Positions 1-7,442 of a stretch of DNA of 37,367 nucleotides are shown piece after piece. Location: assembly GCA_900551055.1 (NCBI GenBank), contig URUK01000025.1, positions 1 to 37,367 of the forward strand. The letters run 5' to 3'. This DNA is from an uncultured Prevotella sp. Its GTDB lineage: Bacteria; Bacteroidota; Bacteroidia; Bacteroidales; Bacteroidaceae. Under the pieces are notes generated by a model, which did not search any database, was not told the origin of the DNA, and saw only the letters and a list, made by a program, of their open reading frames with translations. How positions within the stretch are numbered: the first letter of the stretch is position 1; each line of letters opens with the position of its first letter. A program made the translations under genes and the position numbers.

Positions 1-2
1 GA

Positions 3-851
3 AAGCTCAATGACGAGGATATGGCAACCATGCAGACCCTTGCTTCCGATATTCTCCTGATGGAACGTGGACAGGCAAAAGCTGTCACAGGTAAAGAGCA
101 TCTGGAACGAAATGATTTCATCATTGAGAAGCAGAAAGCCGAACTGCAACGTATAGAGGAAACCAAGCGACACAAGGAACAACAAGTAAGCCTTGCCGAA
201 CAGGAACTCAAACAGGTAAAAGCAGAGATACGCACGGACAAACTAAAGAAAACAGCCACCAATGCTGCTACCGCCATAGCAAGCGGTGTAGGTTCTCTTT
301 TCGGAAGCGGTAAGCTGAAAGAACTGGAACATCACATCGAGCAGCTACATCAGGAAATTACCAAACGGGACAAAGCTACTGATGAATTAAAAATTCAGAT
401 ACAACAAATACAGGAACAGCATAGCAGACAAATTCGTAATCTTCAAAGAATACATAATCAAGAACTTGAAGCCAAAGACAAGGAAATATCACGATTGAGC
501 ACCTTGCTTGAAAAAGCCCACAAATGGTTTCCCATGTTCAAAGAGATGTTGAGAATGGAAAAATTATGCGCTGTTATCGGGTTTACCAAAGACATGATAG
601 AAAACCTCTTGACAAAGAAAGAATCCATACAATGTAGTGGCAAAATTTATTCCGAAGAACACAGGTGGAAATTTGACATCAAGAATGATATTTTTAGGGT
701 TGAGAAACATCCGATGGATAGTGGTAAGCTTATGCTGACCATAAACCGACAACCCATAGTACAATGGTTTAAGGAACAATGGGAAAAGTTACAGCAGAAT
801 CTACGTAACTCGGTGCAGAGAGAGCAAAAATCCAGAGGATTTAGAATATAG
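3..851 (+). CDS. MobV/Pre-type mobilization relaxase, C-terminal part (5' end outside window)
   Basis: The reading frame is open to the first base of the window, so the ATG at 21 is probably internal and the gene begins upstream. What is visible is about 280 residues: a long charged coiled coil (about residues 30-170 from the first visible Met, interrupted by a small Gly/Ala-rich stretch with ASGVGSLFGSGK), then a more compact C-terminal part rich in Trp, Lys and Gln. This fits the C-terminal half of Bacteroides MobV/Pre plasmid-recombination-type relaxases, whose nicking domain lies at the N-terminus and is not in view. Its role would be to nick oriT and lead strand transfer during mobilization. 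Being next to lnu/mef and a tRNA-Ser junction supports an NBU2 mob gene. Family assignment is by general resemblance, since no catalytic motif can be seen. Confidence 0.65.
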   Translation, partial: KLNDEDMATMQTLASDILLMERGQAKAVTGKEHLERNDFIIEKQKAELQRIEETKRHKEQQVSLAEQELKQVKAEIRTDKLKKTATNAATAIASGVGSLFGSGKLKELEHHIEQLHQEITKRDKATDELKIQIQQIQEQHSRQIRNLQRIHNQELEAKDKEISRLSTLLEKAHKWFPMFKEMLRMEKLCAVIGFTKDMIENLLTKKESIQCSGKIYSEEHRWKFDIKNDIFRVEKHPMDSGKLMLTINRQPIVQWFKEQWEKLQQNLRNSVQREQKSRGFRI

Positions 852-939
852 AATAGCCTATTATTAATAAAATCAAGTATCTATGCATCCAAACAGATTG
901 TTTTTATTACAGAATCAAAATCCTAAGAATTTATAAAAA

Positions 940-1293
940 ATGAAGCCTAAAGAAGTTTTGGAAAAATGGATAGATTGCTTTAACAAAGCAGATGCTTATC
1001 ATATAGCAGAGCTGTATGCTACTAATGCAGTAAATCATCAAGTCGCAAACGAACCAATAATAGGTAAAGAATCAATCTACAAAATGTTTGTGAATGAATT
1101 TGCCACTGCTAAAATGGTTTGTATGGTGGAAAATATTTTTGAAGATGGCGAATGGGCTATCATGGAATGGAAAGACTCTCTTGGACTTCGTGGATGCGGA
1201 TTTTTTCATGTAAAAGATAACAAAATCGTCTTTCAAAGAGGGTATTGGGATAAACTTTCATTCTTGAAGCAACACAATCTTCCAATTGAATAA
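940..1293 (+). CDS. NTF2-like (SnoaL-type) small protein
   Basis: This encodes 117 residues with the features of the NTF2-like/SnoaL fold: an N-terminal helix (PKEVLEKWIDCFNKAD), the LYATNAVNHQ strand, and later EDGEWAIMEWKDSLGLRGCGFFHVKDNKIVFQRGYWDKL, which resembles the 'G+I...R.YWD' end of this family. The fold serves many small-molecule enzymes and binding proteins, so no substrate can be named. It sits alone between the mob gene and the acetyltransferase remnant and ends just before a hairpin. It is cargo of the NBU2-like element. No signal peptide or membrane segment is present, so it should be cytoplasmic. Confidence 0.75.
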   Translation: MKPKEVLEKWIDCFNKADAYHIAELYATNAVNHQVANEPIIGKESIYKMFVNEFATAKMVCMVENIFEDGEWAIMEWKDSLGLRGCGFFHVKDNKIVFQRGYWDKLSFLKQHNLPIE

Positions 1294-1307
1294 GTACTAT
1301 CAGAATA

Positions 1308-1336
1308 CGGACTGGGAAATTGAAATACCCAGTCCG
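1308..1336. terminator. hairpin between converging genes
   Basis: A perfect 9-bp stem (CGGACTGGG at 1308-1316, CCCAGTCCG at 1328-1336) with an 11-base loop lies between the NTF2-like gene and the acetyltransferase remnant reading toward it. The flanks are AT-rich, but no long T run follows, so termination is inferred. Confidence 0.6.
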
Positions 1337-1364
1337 AGTTATATAATGAATTTTACTTGTTAAA

Positions 1365-1729
1365 CTATTTAAAGTCAGTTGGATAACAAACCATACCTTT
1401 CACATTCTCAGTAGCTCCAGGTATTAATTCAGCCACCATGCAATATTCATGAGAGACTTCGAAAGGAAATTCAATTCCTAAATCGATAGCCTTGCGATAG
1501 CCAAATCGAGGATAATACTCTTTATGCCCCAATACGACTGCTGTGCCGTAACCCAAAAGTGCTGCCCTCTGATGGGCTTACTGAATCAACATCCCCCCCC
1601 AATTCCCTTACGCTGGAATTCCGGCAAGACTGCCAATGGAGCTACACTCAGGGATGTGACAGACTGGGTGTCACTGTCTATCTTTACTTCTGTAAGTAAG
1701 ATATACCAGACAATTTGTTTTTCTGTCAT
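1365..1729 (-). pseudogene. GNAT N-acetyltransferase remnant, frameshifted and truncated
   Basis: Two pieces in different frames together spell the middle and end of a GNAT acetyltransferase of the VLGHPEYYPRFGF family. The upstream piece (from an ATG at 1729) reads SVTSLSVAPLAVLPEFQRKGIGG, which covers the acetyl-CoA-binding motif, and stops at 1588-1586. The downstream piece contains GTAVVLGHKEYYPRFGYRKA and ends at 1365. They are joined across a run of eight G (1593-1600 on the complementary strand), where nine or six would keep frame. A TAA at 1580-1578 further interrupts the downstream frame, where homologues have a sense codon after LIQ. The N-terminal third of the fold is missing too, cut off near the stop of lnu. 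With a frameshift, a nonsense codon and a truncation, it should be non-functional. Confidence 0.85.
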
Positions 1730-1739
1730 TTTCTTGTTC

Positions 1740-2252
1740 TTATCTAATTGTTAGGCTCATTGTTGTTATACATTGTTTAATTATAGATAAATCGTGAATA
1801 TCCTTCTCTCTTAAATCGTAGCCCGAATGGAATACTTGTTGCCCTTTTGCAGAAATGCAAGGGATGCTTCTGCCTTCAAAGACTGCTGTTCCAAAATAGT
1901 CCGGTTGAAATTCATACCAGCCTCCATCCAAGTCGGCTTGTTTGGAAGTGCCGTCCGCATTCAAGACAAAAGGATGGATATCAATATAGCCTAATTCTTT
2001 GCTATACAGTTCCACACGGGTGGGCAACCAATTTGTTTCAATTTGATATCCTCTCTCCTGCAAAAGATCAAGGAGTTGGTCTGTATAATTGGCATCAAAA
2101 TCAATGTCAATATCTCTATGCAAGCGGGTTTGCTGTCCGTACAAGACATCCACTCCCCAGCCTCCATCCAACCAAAACTGCATGTCCAGGCTTTCCAACA
2201 AGTCCAAAACTTGAAATAACTCTGTAATCGTAGTGTGTTCTTTCTTTGTCAT
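1740..2252 (-). CDS. lnu(AN2): lincosamide nucleotidyltransferase Lnu(AN2)
   Basis: This 170-residue enzyme adenylylates lincomycin and clindamycin and so inactivates them. It has the nucleotidyltransferase signature of the Lnu(A)/LinA group: FWLDGGWGVDVLYGQQTR (residues 27-43) followed by HRDIDIDF (45-52), whose aspartates bind the metal and nucleotide. Length fits the 160-170 residues of the family. The companion mef gene ends 24 bp upstream on the same strand, so the two are probably one transcript. Established knowledge: lnu(AN2) and mef(En2) occur together on Bacteroides NBU2. I judge the allele name from this pairing and the protein's features; percent identity could not be computed. 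Confidence 0.88.
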   Translation of the reverse strand: MTKKEHTTITELFQVLDLLESLDMQFWLDGGWGVDVLYGQQTRLHRDIDIDFDANYTDQLLDLLQERGYQIETNWLPTRVELYSKELGYIDIHPFVLNADGTSKQADLDGGWYEFQPDYFGTAVFEGRSIPCISAKGQQVFHSGYDLREKDIHDLSIIKQCITTMSLTIR

Positions 2253-2276
2253 ATAATAATTCTTTAATAAATAATA

Positions 2277-3482
2277 CTATGCGTAATTATCCAACTGCTT
2301 GATTGAAGAAATAAAATTTGCACCCACTCCAATCAGAAAGATAACCCATCCGCTGATCATAAAGACGGATGTGATACCCCATGCTTCCACCCAATATCCT
2401 GAAGCTACGATACCCAGCATTGATGGAAAGGTACTCAAACTAAAGATGAGAGAAAAAGTCCGTCCAAGCATGTCCGAAGCCAAGTTCTGCTGAATAATAG
2501 CGATGAAAAGCGCATGGTAAATGGAATAGGCTATGCCTCCTGTAAATGTTAGGCAAACAAAACCTATAAATGCGCTTGATGGTAAATAACTGGCGCTAAT
2601 CAGATACAATCCCAATATCACATAAGCCGTATGCATCACTAATGTTTGCTTGCTTTTCAAAGCCTTACAGGCAAGTACTAAACCGCCCAACAATGCCCCT
2701 GAGCCCCAACCCATTTCCACAACTCCCATTTGCAAAATGTTTCCGTTGAAATGCAGAAGCGTCATAAAAGGAAATAACGTAAAAACAGGCATAAGGACAA
2801 AAGTCACCAGCGTAAAGCATACGAATAAAGGCAAAATGCCCATTGTACGCCGCAAGGTATGCCAACATTCCGTCAGTTCTTTTTTGAAATCTGGAAGAAC
2901 TTTCGTTTTTTGAAGAGAAGGAATCTGGACACAAAGTAAGGTCAGACAAGCAGCAACAGCTCCGATCACATCTATGAGCAGAATATACTGTATGGGAAGC
3001 CAAACAACGAGGCTTGCCCCTACAACGGGAGCTATCACCTCACTGAAGGATTGAATGGAATGGTACAAACCTGATACCCTGACAAGATGGTGCTTGGGAA
3101 CCAGTAGAGGGATGCTTGCCTGTAAAGCAGGTGCATGAAACGTACTGCCTATTGAACGACAAGCAGTCAATAGATAAAAAAAAGAAAGGTCTTTATAACC
3201 CTTGGTTATCACAATAAAAAGACATAGGGTACAGAACGCGATGAACAAGTCCGAATAAAACATCGTTTTCTTTCGATTCCATCTGTCAACATAGACCCCG
3301 GCAAACAAGCCTAATACAAATTGTGGTAAAAATCCAGCTAAAATAGCCAGAGATAAAGCTGTCGGGGATTTAAATTCGTTGCTAATCCAAAAAATAATGG
3401 AGAAGCCAACAATCGTACTTGTTAAAATAGATATGAGTTGGCCTATTCCTATCACGGCCAAAGTTGATTTCCAATGATTCAT
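2277..3482 (-). CDS. mef(En2): macrolide efflux MFS transporter Mef(En2)
   Basis: A 401-residue, strongly hydrophobic protein with about 12 membrane segments and the layout of the Mef branch of the major facilitator superfamily. The N-terminus begins NHWKSTLAVIGIGQLIS and the loop after TM2 carries the MFS motif A form GVYVDRWNRKK (about residues 62-72). Mef proteins export 14- and 15-membered macrolides using the proton gradient. It is the first gene of the mef-lnu pair, read away from the tRNA-Ser junction. About 330 bp of non-coding DNA precede it, where its promoter should lie; I see no clean Bacteroidota consensus there. The name rests on family resemblance plus the NBU2 context. Confidence 0.88.
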   Translation of the reverse strand: MNHWKSTLAVIGIGQLISILTSTIVGFSIIFWISNEFKSPTALSLAILAGFLPQFVLGLFAGVYVDRWNRKKTMFYSDLFIAFCTLCLFIVITKGYKDLSFFYLLTACRSIGSTFHAPALQASIPLLVPKHHLVRVSGLYHSIQSFSEVIAPVVGASLVVWLPIQYILLIDVIGAVAACLTLLCVQIPSLQKTKVLPDFKKELTECWHTLRRTMGILPLFVCFTLVTFVLMPVFTLFPFMTLLHFNGNILQMGVVEMGWGSGALLGGLVLACKALKSKQTLVMHTAYVILGLYLISASYLPSSAFIGFVCLTFTGGIAYSIYHALFIAIIQQNLASDMLGRTFSLIFSLSTFPSMLGIVASGYWVEAWGITSVFMISGWVIFLIGVGANFISSIKQLDNYA

Positions 3483-3809
3483 TGTGCTAATATTTCATGC
3501 GTTTATAGATAAGTACTTTCGTACATTAAGCAAAACGAAATTCTATCCACACAAAAAACTTGTATTATAATCCACTCCTGACGTTGGAATACAATAACAA
3601 ATACTTTCAGGACGATGTAAAGTCCTGAAAAATCAAACTGAATGGATAGATAAATATTAGTCTTTTCTCATCGGATTCTTTTAATATCGCTACTCTTTTA
3701 TTATGTAGTGGTTGTATTATCTTAAATAAAACAAAAACACCCGACTTTACATTCTTGGGTGTAAAACTGGGTGTTTGTTTTGCAATCTGCTGATTTTCAG
3801 CGTTTGTTG
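3483..3809. other. non-coding end of the NBU2-like element
   Basis: 327 bp between mef and the tRNA-Ser 3' end contain no credible gene. They hold the mef promoter region, a short palindrome GTACGAAAGTAC region near 3512-3523, and a stem-loop at 3728-3781. The end of the element is expected to carry integrase arm sites, but I cannot identify them. Confidence 0.6.
3728..3781 (-). terminator. stem-loop downstream of tRNA-Ser
   Basis: Arms AAAACAAAAACACCC (3728-3742) and GGGTGTTTGTTTT (3769-3781) form an imperfect inverted repeat. Read on the minus strand, the hairpin is followed by a T-rich stretch, as in an intrinsic terminator. It lies inside the inserted element, so it would replace the tRNA's original terminator after integration. 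A direct repeat GGGTGTAAAACT/GGGTGTTT shares the right arm. Confidence 0.5.
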
Positions 3810-3833
3810 CGGAGAGAGAGGGATTCGAACCCC
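3810..3833. other. probable NBU2-type attachment site (att junction)
   Basis: NBU2 recombines within a short core at the 3' end of tRNA-Ser. The element's content ends here and the tRNA remains intact through its discriminator base. The exact core cannot be drawn because the other junction copy is outside the window, so the limits are approximate. Confidence 0.5.
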
Positions 3834-3894
3834 CGGTGCCTCTCAGCACGACGGTTTTCAAGACCGTTGTAATCGACCACTCTACCATCTCTCC
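3810..3894 (-). tRNA. tRNA-Ser(TGA)
   Basis: The minus strand folds as a class II tRNA: acceptor GGAGAGA/TCTCTCC, anticodon loop CTTGAAA with anticodon TGA, a long variable arm (GTGCTGAGAGGCAC) as expected for serine, and the T arm GGTTCGAATC. The discriminator is G, normal for tRNA-Ser, and CCA is not encoded. It serves as integration target of the adjoining mobile element, which rebuilds the 3' end. Confidence 0.95.
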
Positions 3895-3933
3895 TTTTGT
3901 CGGGAAGACAAGCTTTGTGTTCAAAAGCGAGTG

Positions 3934-3965
3934 CAAAGGTAGGCAGATTTTTTCATTCCGCCAAA
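3934..3965 (-). promoter_or_regulatory. promoter of tRNA-Ser
   Basis: On the minus strand TTTG (3965-3962), a 20-bp spacer and TACCTTTG (3941-3934) match the Bacteroidota sigma-ABfr consensus TTTG-N19-21-TAnnTTTG exactly. Transcription should start near 3927, giving a leader of about 33 nt before the tRNA. Confidence 0.8.
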
Positions 3966-4090
3966 TTTTTTGCGATATTTTTATGTAGATGCAGTGTGCG
4001 GCAGTGCTTAAAGTCTTGATTGTTTCCTGTCCATGTTTCGGTTGTTTTCATGCCTGTTTGCCATTGCCGCTGTAACAGGTTGATTTCCAG

Positions 4091-4178
4091 TGCGTTGTAA
4101 AAGGACGTCTTTTACAACGCGAAAGGTGGCCTTTTGCAAGGTAAAACACGGTCTTTTGGAGCATAAAAGGTGGCTTTT
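4091..4178. repeat. 22-bp palindrome array, copy 1 (4 units)
   Basis: Four 15-bp near-palindromic cores are centred at 4106, 4128, 4150 and about 4171.5: AAAAGGACGTCTTTT, GAAAGGTGGCCTTTT, AAAACACGGTCTTTT and AAAAGGTGGCTTTT (one base short). Spacing is 22, 22 and 21.5. The first unit extends to a perfect 12-bp stem (4092-4103 with 4109-4120). The same array type recurs at 8563, 17702, 22740 and 28087. Confidence 0.85.
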
Positions 4179-4236
4179 GGGATTTTGTCTGCTGTCGGCT
4201 TGTGATGCGGCAAAATGCAATTGGCCGCTTTTGAGT

Positions 4237-4267
4237 TTTGCCGTGACGTGCAAAATGAGTAATTTTG
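4237..4267 (+). promoter_or_regulatory. mutS2 promoter, start site at or beside the ATG
   Basis: TTTG (4237-4240), a 19-bp spacer and TAATTTTG (4260-4267) fit the Bacteroidota consensus. With transcription starting 4-8 bases past the -7 box, the mRNA would begin at about 4272-4275, on the ATG of mutS2, implying a leaderless message. Confidence 0.75.
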
Positions 4268-4271
4268 CAGC

Positions 4272-6809
4272 ATGATTTATCCAAAGACTTTTGAGAGCAA
4301 GCTCGGCTTCGACGAGGTTAGGGCGCTGCTGCGTGGGCGTTGCCTTAGTACGTTGGGCAAGGATATGGTTGATGTCATGGCTTTTTCTGACGACCCTGCC
4401 ACGATAAACGAGTGGCTGGCGCAGGTGCGCGAGTTCCGCCGTTTGCAGGAAGAGGCCGACGATTTTCCGTTAAGCTGTTTTTTCGATGTAAGGCAGGCGG
4501 TGGCGCGTCTGCGCCTTGAGGGCACGCATCTCGACGAGGCGGAGCTGTTTGACCTGCGCCGTTCGTTGGACACAATTTGCGCCATTGTTGCCTATCTTAA
4601 CCGCGGCGACGTGTCTGACCGCGGTGACGTAAGTTATCCTTATCCTGCGCTTCATCGTCTGACGGACGGCGTACAGACTTTTCCGCAGCTTGTACAGCGC
4701 ATCGACCAGATACTCGATAAGTTCGGACGCATAAAGGACACGGCGTCGCCTGCGCTGGCGGACATACGCCGCGAGCTGGCGCGTACCGAAGGCTCAATAT
4801 CCAAGACTCTCTACGGCATACTGCGTTCGGCGCAGAGCGAGGGGCTCGTAGACAAGGATGTTACCCCTGCCATGCGCGACGGGCGCCTCGTGATACCCGT
4901 CAGTCCCGGACTGAAACGCCGTATCCGCGGCATCGTGCATGACGAGTCGGCCTCTGGAAAGACGGTCTTTGTAGAACCGGCCGAAGTGGTTGAGGCCAAC
5001 AACCGCATACGCGAGCTTGAGTCGGAAGAGCGCCGAGAAATCATACGCATACTCACCGAGTTCGCCAAGTTGGTGCGTCCCTACGTTGCGCCGATACTTG
5101 ACTCGTATAAGTTTCTCGCCAAAATCGACCTTGTGCGCGCCAAAGCCGAGCTGGCACGGCTCATCAAAGGTGTTGAGCCTGACGTTGAGGCCTTTCCGCA
5201 TATCGACTGGATTAGGGCGTCGCATCCGTTGCTCGCCCTTTCGCTCGAGAAGCAGGGCAAGGCCGTTGTGCCGCTCGACATCATGCTGACGCAGCAGAAA
5301 CGCATACTGATTATTTCGGGCCCTAACGCCGGCGGAAAGTCGGTGTGCCTGAAAACGGCCGGTCTTTTGCAGTACATGCTTCAGTGCGGACTGTCCGTTC
5401 CCATTGGTGAACGCTCGCGCACGGGTGTGTTCCGCAATATCTTTATCGACATCGGCGACGAGCAGAGCATAGAGAACGACCTCAGTACGTACTCCAGCCA
5501 CCTGATGAACATGAAGCAGATGATGCGTCATGCCGACGACTCGACGTTGCTGTTGGTCGACGAGTTCGGCACCGGCACAGAGCCGCAGATAGGCGGAGCG
5601 ATAGCTGAAGCCGTGCTGAAGCAGTTTTGCGCCAAGGGCGCTTACGGCATAATAACCACCCACTACCAGAACCTGAAGCACTTTGCTGACGCGCACGAAG
5701 GCGTGGTGAACGGCGCGATGTTGTACGACCGTCAGCAGATGCAGCCGCTGTTCCAGCTCTCCATCGGTAATCCGGGCAGCTCTTTCGCCATCGAGATAGC
5801 ACGCAAAATAGGCTTGCCCGAGGCCGTAATAAAGGATGCAAGCGACATTGTGGGCAGCGACTATATACAAAGCGACAAGTACTTGCAGGACATAGTGCGC
5901 GACAAACGCTATTGGGAGAACAAGCGGCAGGCCGTTCACCAGCGCGAAAAGAGCCTTGAACAGGCTATAGCCCGTTACGAGAACGAGGTGAAAGAGCTTG
6001 AACAGAGCCGCCGCGAGATATTGGCGAAGGCCAAACAGCAGGCCGAAGAACTGCTGGCAGGCAGCAACCGCATCATAGAAAAGACAATAAAGGAGATACG
6101 CGAAAGCCAGGCCGAGAAGGCGGAAACCAAGAAAATCCGCGAGGAACTTGAAGCCTTCAAGGCCGGGATGAAGGACATCGACACCGCAGCCAACGACGAG
6201 ATGATAGCCCGGAAGATGCGGCAGATACAGGAACGGAAGGCTCGCCGCGAGAAGAGAAAGAAAGACCGGGAGAATGAGAAATTGAAAATTGACAATGAAA
6301 AGTTAACGACAGGCAATGAAAAATCTGCCGGTCAGGCCCATGCTTCATTGTCTCCCGGCGACACGGTGCGCATAAAGGGGCTTACCACCGTTGGCAAGAT
6401 TGAGAGCATTGACGGCAAGATTGTGACTGTAATCTTCGGCGACATGCGCACAAAGATGCGTGCCGACAGGCTCGAAAGGGCAGAGAAGCCCAAGTCGGAG
6501 GATCCGAAGGCGTATGTCAACGTCAGCCGTGAGACGCGCGAAACGATAGACAACCGCAAGCTGAACTTCAAGCAAGACCTCGACGTGCGCGGCATGCGTG
6601 GCGACGAGGCGATAACCGCCGTCACTTATTTCATTGATGATGCCATCCTCGTTGGCATGAGCCGCGTGCGCATACTGCACGGTACCGGCTCGGGAATACT
6701 GCGCCAGCTCATCCGCCAATACCTCGCAACAGTGCCCAATGTCGTATCGTTCCGCGATGAACACGTGCAGTTCGGCGGAGCCGGAATAACGGTGGTAGAC
6801 CTTGAGTAA
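4272..6809 (+). CDS. mutS2: MutS2 family endonuclease/ATPase
   Basis: 845 residues with the full MutS2 layout. The clamp/core region is N-terminal; the Walker A GPNAGGKS is at 350-357 and the Walker B LLLVDEFGTGTEP starts near 426. A long charged coiled coil follows (about 520-680), then a KOW-like stretch and a C-terminal Smr domain starting at DVRGMRG (771) with the HGTG signature at 803-806. MutS2 lacks the mismatch-binding domain of MutS; known roles are suppression of homologous recombination through branched-DNA cleavage and, in Bacillus, rescue of collided ribosomes. The Smr domain carries the nuclease. The start IYPKTFESKLGF matches the family N-terminus. It converges with vsr on a long inverted repeat. 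A low-complexity Lys/Glu stretch near 655-685 (KLKIDNEKLTTGNEK) links coil and Smr. Confidence 0.97.
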   Translation: MIYPKTFESKLGFDEVRALLRGRCLSTLGKDMVDVMAFSDDPATINEWLAQVREFRRLQEEADDFPLSCFFDVRQAVARLRLEGTHLDEAELFDLRRSLDTICAIVAYLNRGDVSDRGDVSYPYPALHRLTDGVQTFPQLVQRIDQILDKFGRIKDTASPALADIRRELARTEGSISKTLYGILRSAQSEGLVDKDVTPAMRDGRLVIPVSPGLKRRIRGIVHDESASGKTVFVEPAEVVEANNRIRELESEERREIIRILTEFAKLVRPYVAPILDSYKFLAKIDLVRAKAELARLIKGVEPDVEAFPHIDWIRASHPLLALSLEKQGKAVVPLDIMLTQQKRILIISGPNAGGKSVCLKTAGLLQYMLQCGLSVPIGERSRTGVFRNIFIDIGDEQSIENDLSTYSSHLMNMKQMMRHADDSTLLLVDEFGTGTEPQIGGAIAEAVLKQFCAKGAYGIITTHYQNLKHFADAHEGVVNGAMLYDRQQMQPLFQLSIGNPGSSFAIEIARKIGLPEAVIKDASDIVGSDYIQSDKYLQDIVRDKRYWENKRQAVHQREKSLEQAIARYENEVKELEQSRREILAKAKQQAEELLAGSNRIIEKTIKEIRESQAEKAETKKIREELEAFKAGMKDIDTAANDEMIARKMRQIQERKARREKRKKDRENEKLKIDNEKLTTGNEKSAGQAHASLSPGDTVRIKGLTTVGKIESIDGKIVTVIFGDMRTKMRADRLERAEKPKSEDPKAYVNVSRETRETIDNRKLNFKQDLDVRGMRGDEAITAVTYFIDDAILVGMSRVRILHGTGSGILRQLIRQYLATVPNVVSFRDEHVQFGGAGITVVDLE

Positions 6810-6813
6810 GGGT

Positions 6814-6904
6814 AAAGGTAAAAGGGTAAAAAAGTAAAAAGGTAAAACAGCCGGGATGTTCTGTCTGATTTTTTACCTTTTTACTTTTTTACCCTTTTAC
6901 CTTT
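6814..6904. terminator. 34-bp perfect inverted repeat, bidirectional terminator
   Basis: The arms 6814-6847 and 6871-6904 are perfectly complementary over 34 bp, around a 23-base loop. Each arm consists of variants of the word GGTAAAA. The right arm, T-rich on the plus strand, follows mutS2, and the left arm is T-rich on the minus strand following vsr, so it can terminate both genes. It overlaps the last codons of vsr (its TAA is at 6897-6899). Confidence 0.85.
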
Positions 6905-7406
6905 CTAAATCTTCCGCCGCCATGCCCCATGCCTCGTCTTCAGGCTGTTTGTACTTTACGGCATGGTCATCAAGATATATTTTGTTCAGCGTGTAGGCGA
7001 GCGATTGTAGCGTCTGCTGGCGTACCTTCGGCTTAAGCTGGCATTCCCACACGGTTATGCAGTGCCAGCCCATGCGTGCGAGGGCGCGCTGTTCCTCCTT
7101 GTCGCGTGTGCGGTTACGCTCTATTTTTGCCTGCCAGAATGCGGTGTTGCTTTTCGTCAGGTGGAAAGTGGGGCAGTCGTGGCCGTGCCAGAAGCAGCCG
7201 TTTATGAAGATGCAGGTGCGGTATTTGCGCAATACCAGGTCGGGATGGCCGGGCAGCCGCGGACTGTTCAGCCTGTACCTGAAGCCGCAGGCGAACAGAA
7301 ACCGGCGCACGATAAGCTCCGGCCGCGTGTTCTTCGAGCGTATCGCGGCCATTATCTTGCTGCGTTTTTCTTTTGAGAACAAGTCCATCGGTTGCCGGTT
7401 CCTCAT
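6897..7406 (-). CDS. vsr: very short patch repair endonuclease Vsr
   Basis: 169 residues of the Vsr family, which nick 5' of the T in T:G mismatches produced by deamination of 5-methylcytosine. Visible signatures are DLFSKEKRSKIMAAIRSKNTRPE (8-30), LPGHPDLVL with the catalytic metal-binding aspartate at D56, INGCFWHGHDCP (68-79) with zinc/active-site His and Cys residues, and the ERNRTRDKE helix. Usually vsr sits beside a cytosine-C5 methyltransferase; none is within the window, so it is an orphan here. Its last four codons lie inside the terminator repeat shared with mutS2. The first ATG at 7406 is used; an alternative at Met7 would also leave the domain whole. Confidence 0.93.
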   Translation of the reverse strand: MRNRQPMDLFSKEKRSKIMAAIRSKNTRPELIVRRFLFACGFRYRLNSPRLPGHPDLVLRKYRTCIFINGCFWHGHDCPTFHLTKSNTAFWQAKIERNRTRDKEEQRALARMGWHCITVWECQLKPKVRQQTLQSLAYTLNKIYLDDHAVKYKQPEDEAWGMAAEDLER

Positions 7407-7442
7407 TTTTTCCCGTGTGGAACTTTTACGCTTGCCGGTCTG

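Larger units (their letters stand above)
1..3809. mobile_element. NBU2-like mobilizable transposon, right end (partial)
   Basis: The segment is visibly more AT-rich than the rest of the window. It holds, in order, the C-terminal part of a MobV-type relaxase, an NTF2-like gene, an acetyltransferase remnant and a mef-lnu resistance pair, and it stops at the 3' end of a tRNA-Ser gene. Established knowledge: NBU2 from Bacteroides carries the mef(En2) and lnu(AN2) resistance genes and integrates at the 3' end of tRNA-Ser genes. The match of both cargo and target supports the call. Integrase, excision genes and the left attachment site must lie before the window. NBU elements are not self-transmissible; they are mobilized by CTnDOT-family elements. 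Confidence 0.82.
3895..4271. other. intergenic region between divergent tRNA-Ser and mutS2
   Basis: 377 bp with no gene. From left to right: the tRNA-Ser promoter, about 120 bp with nothing I recognise, a four-unit 22-bp palindrome array (4091-4178), and the mutS2 promoter. Short open frames here arise from the array. Confidence 0.7.

Noticed and set aside
3607..3936. 109-codon minus-strand open frame
   Set aside because: It runs through tRNA-Ser and its leader, so it is not a protein gene.
4794..5939. 381-codon open frame on the minus strand
   Set aside because: It lies wholly within mutS2 on the opposite strand, has no family features, and follows from GC-rich codon use of the true gene.
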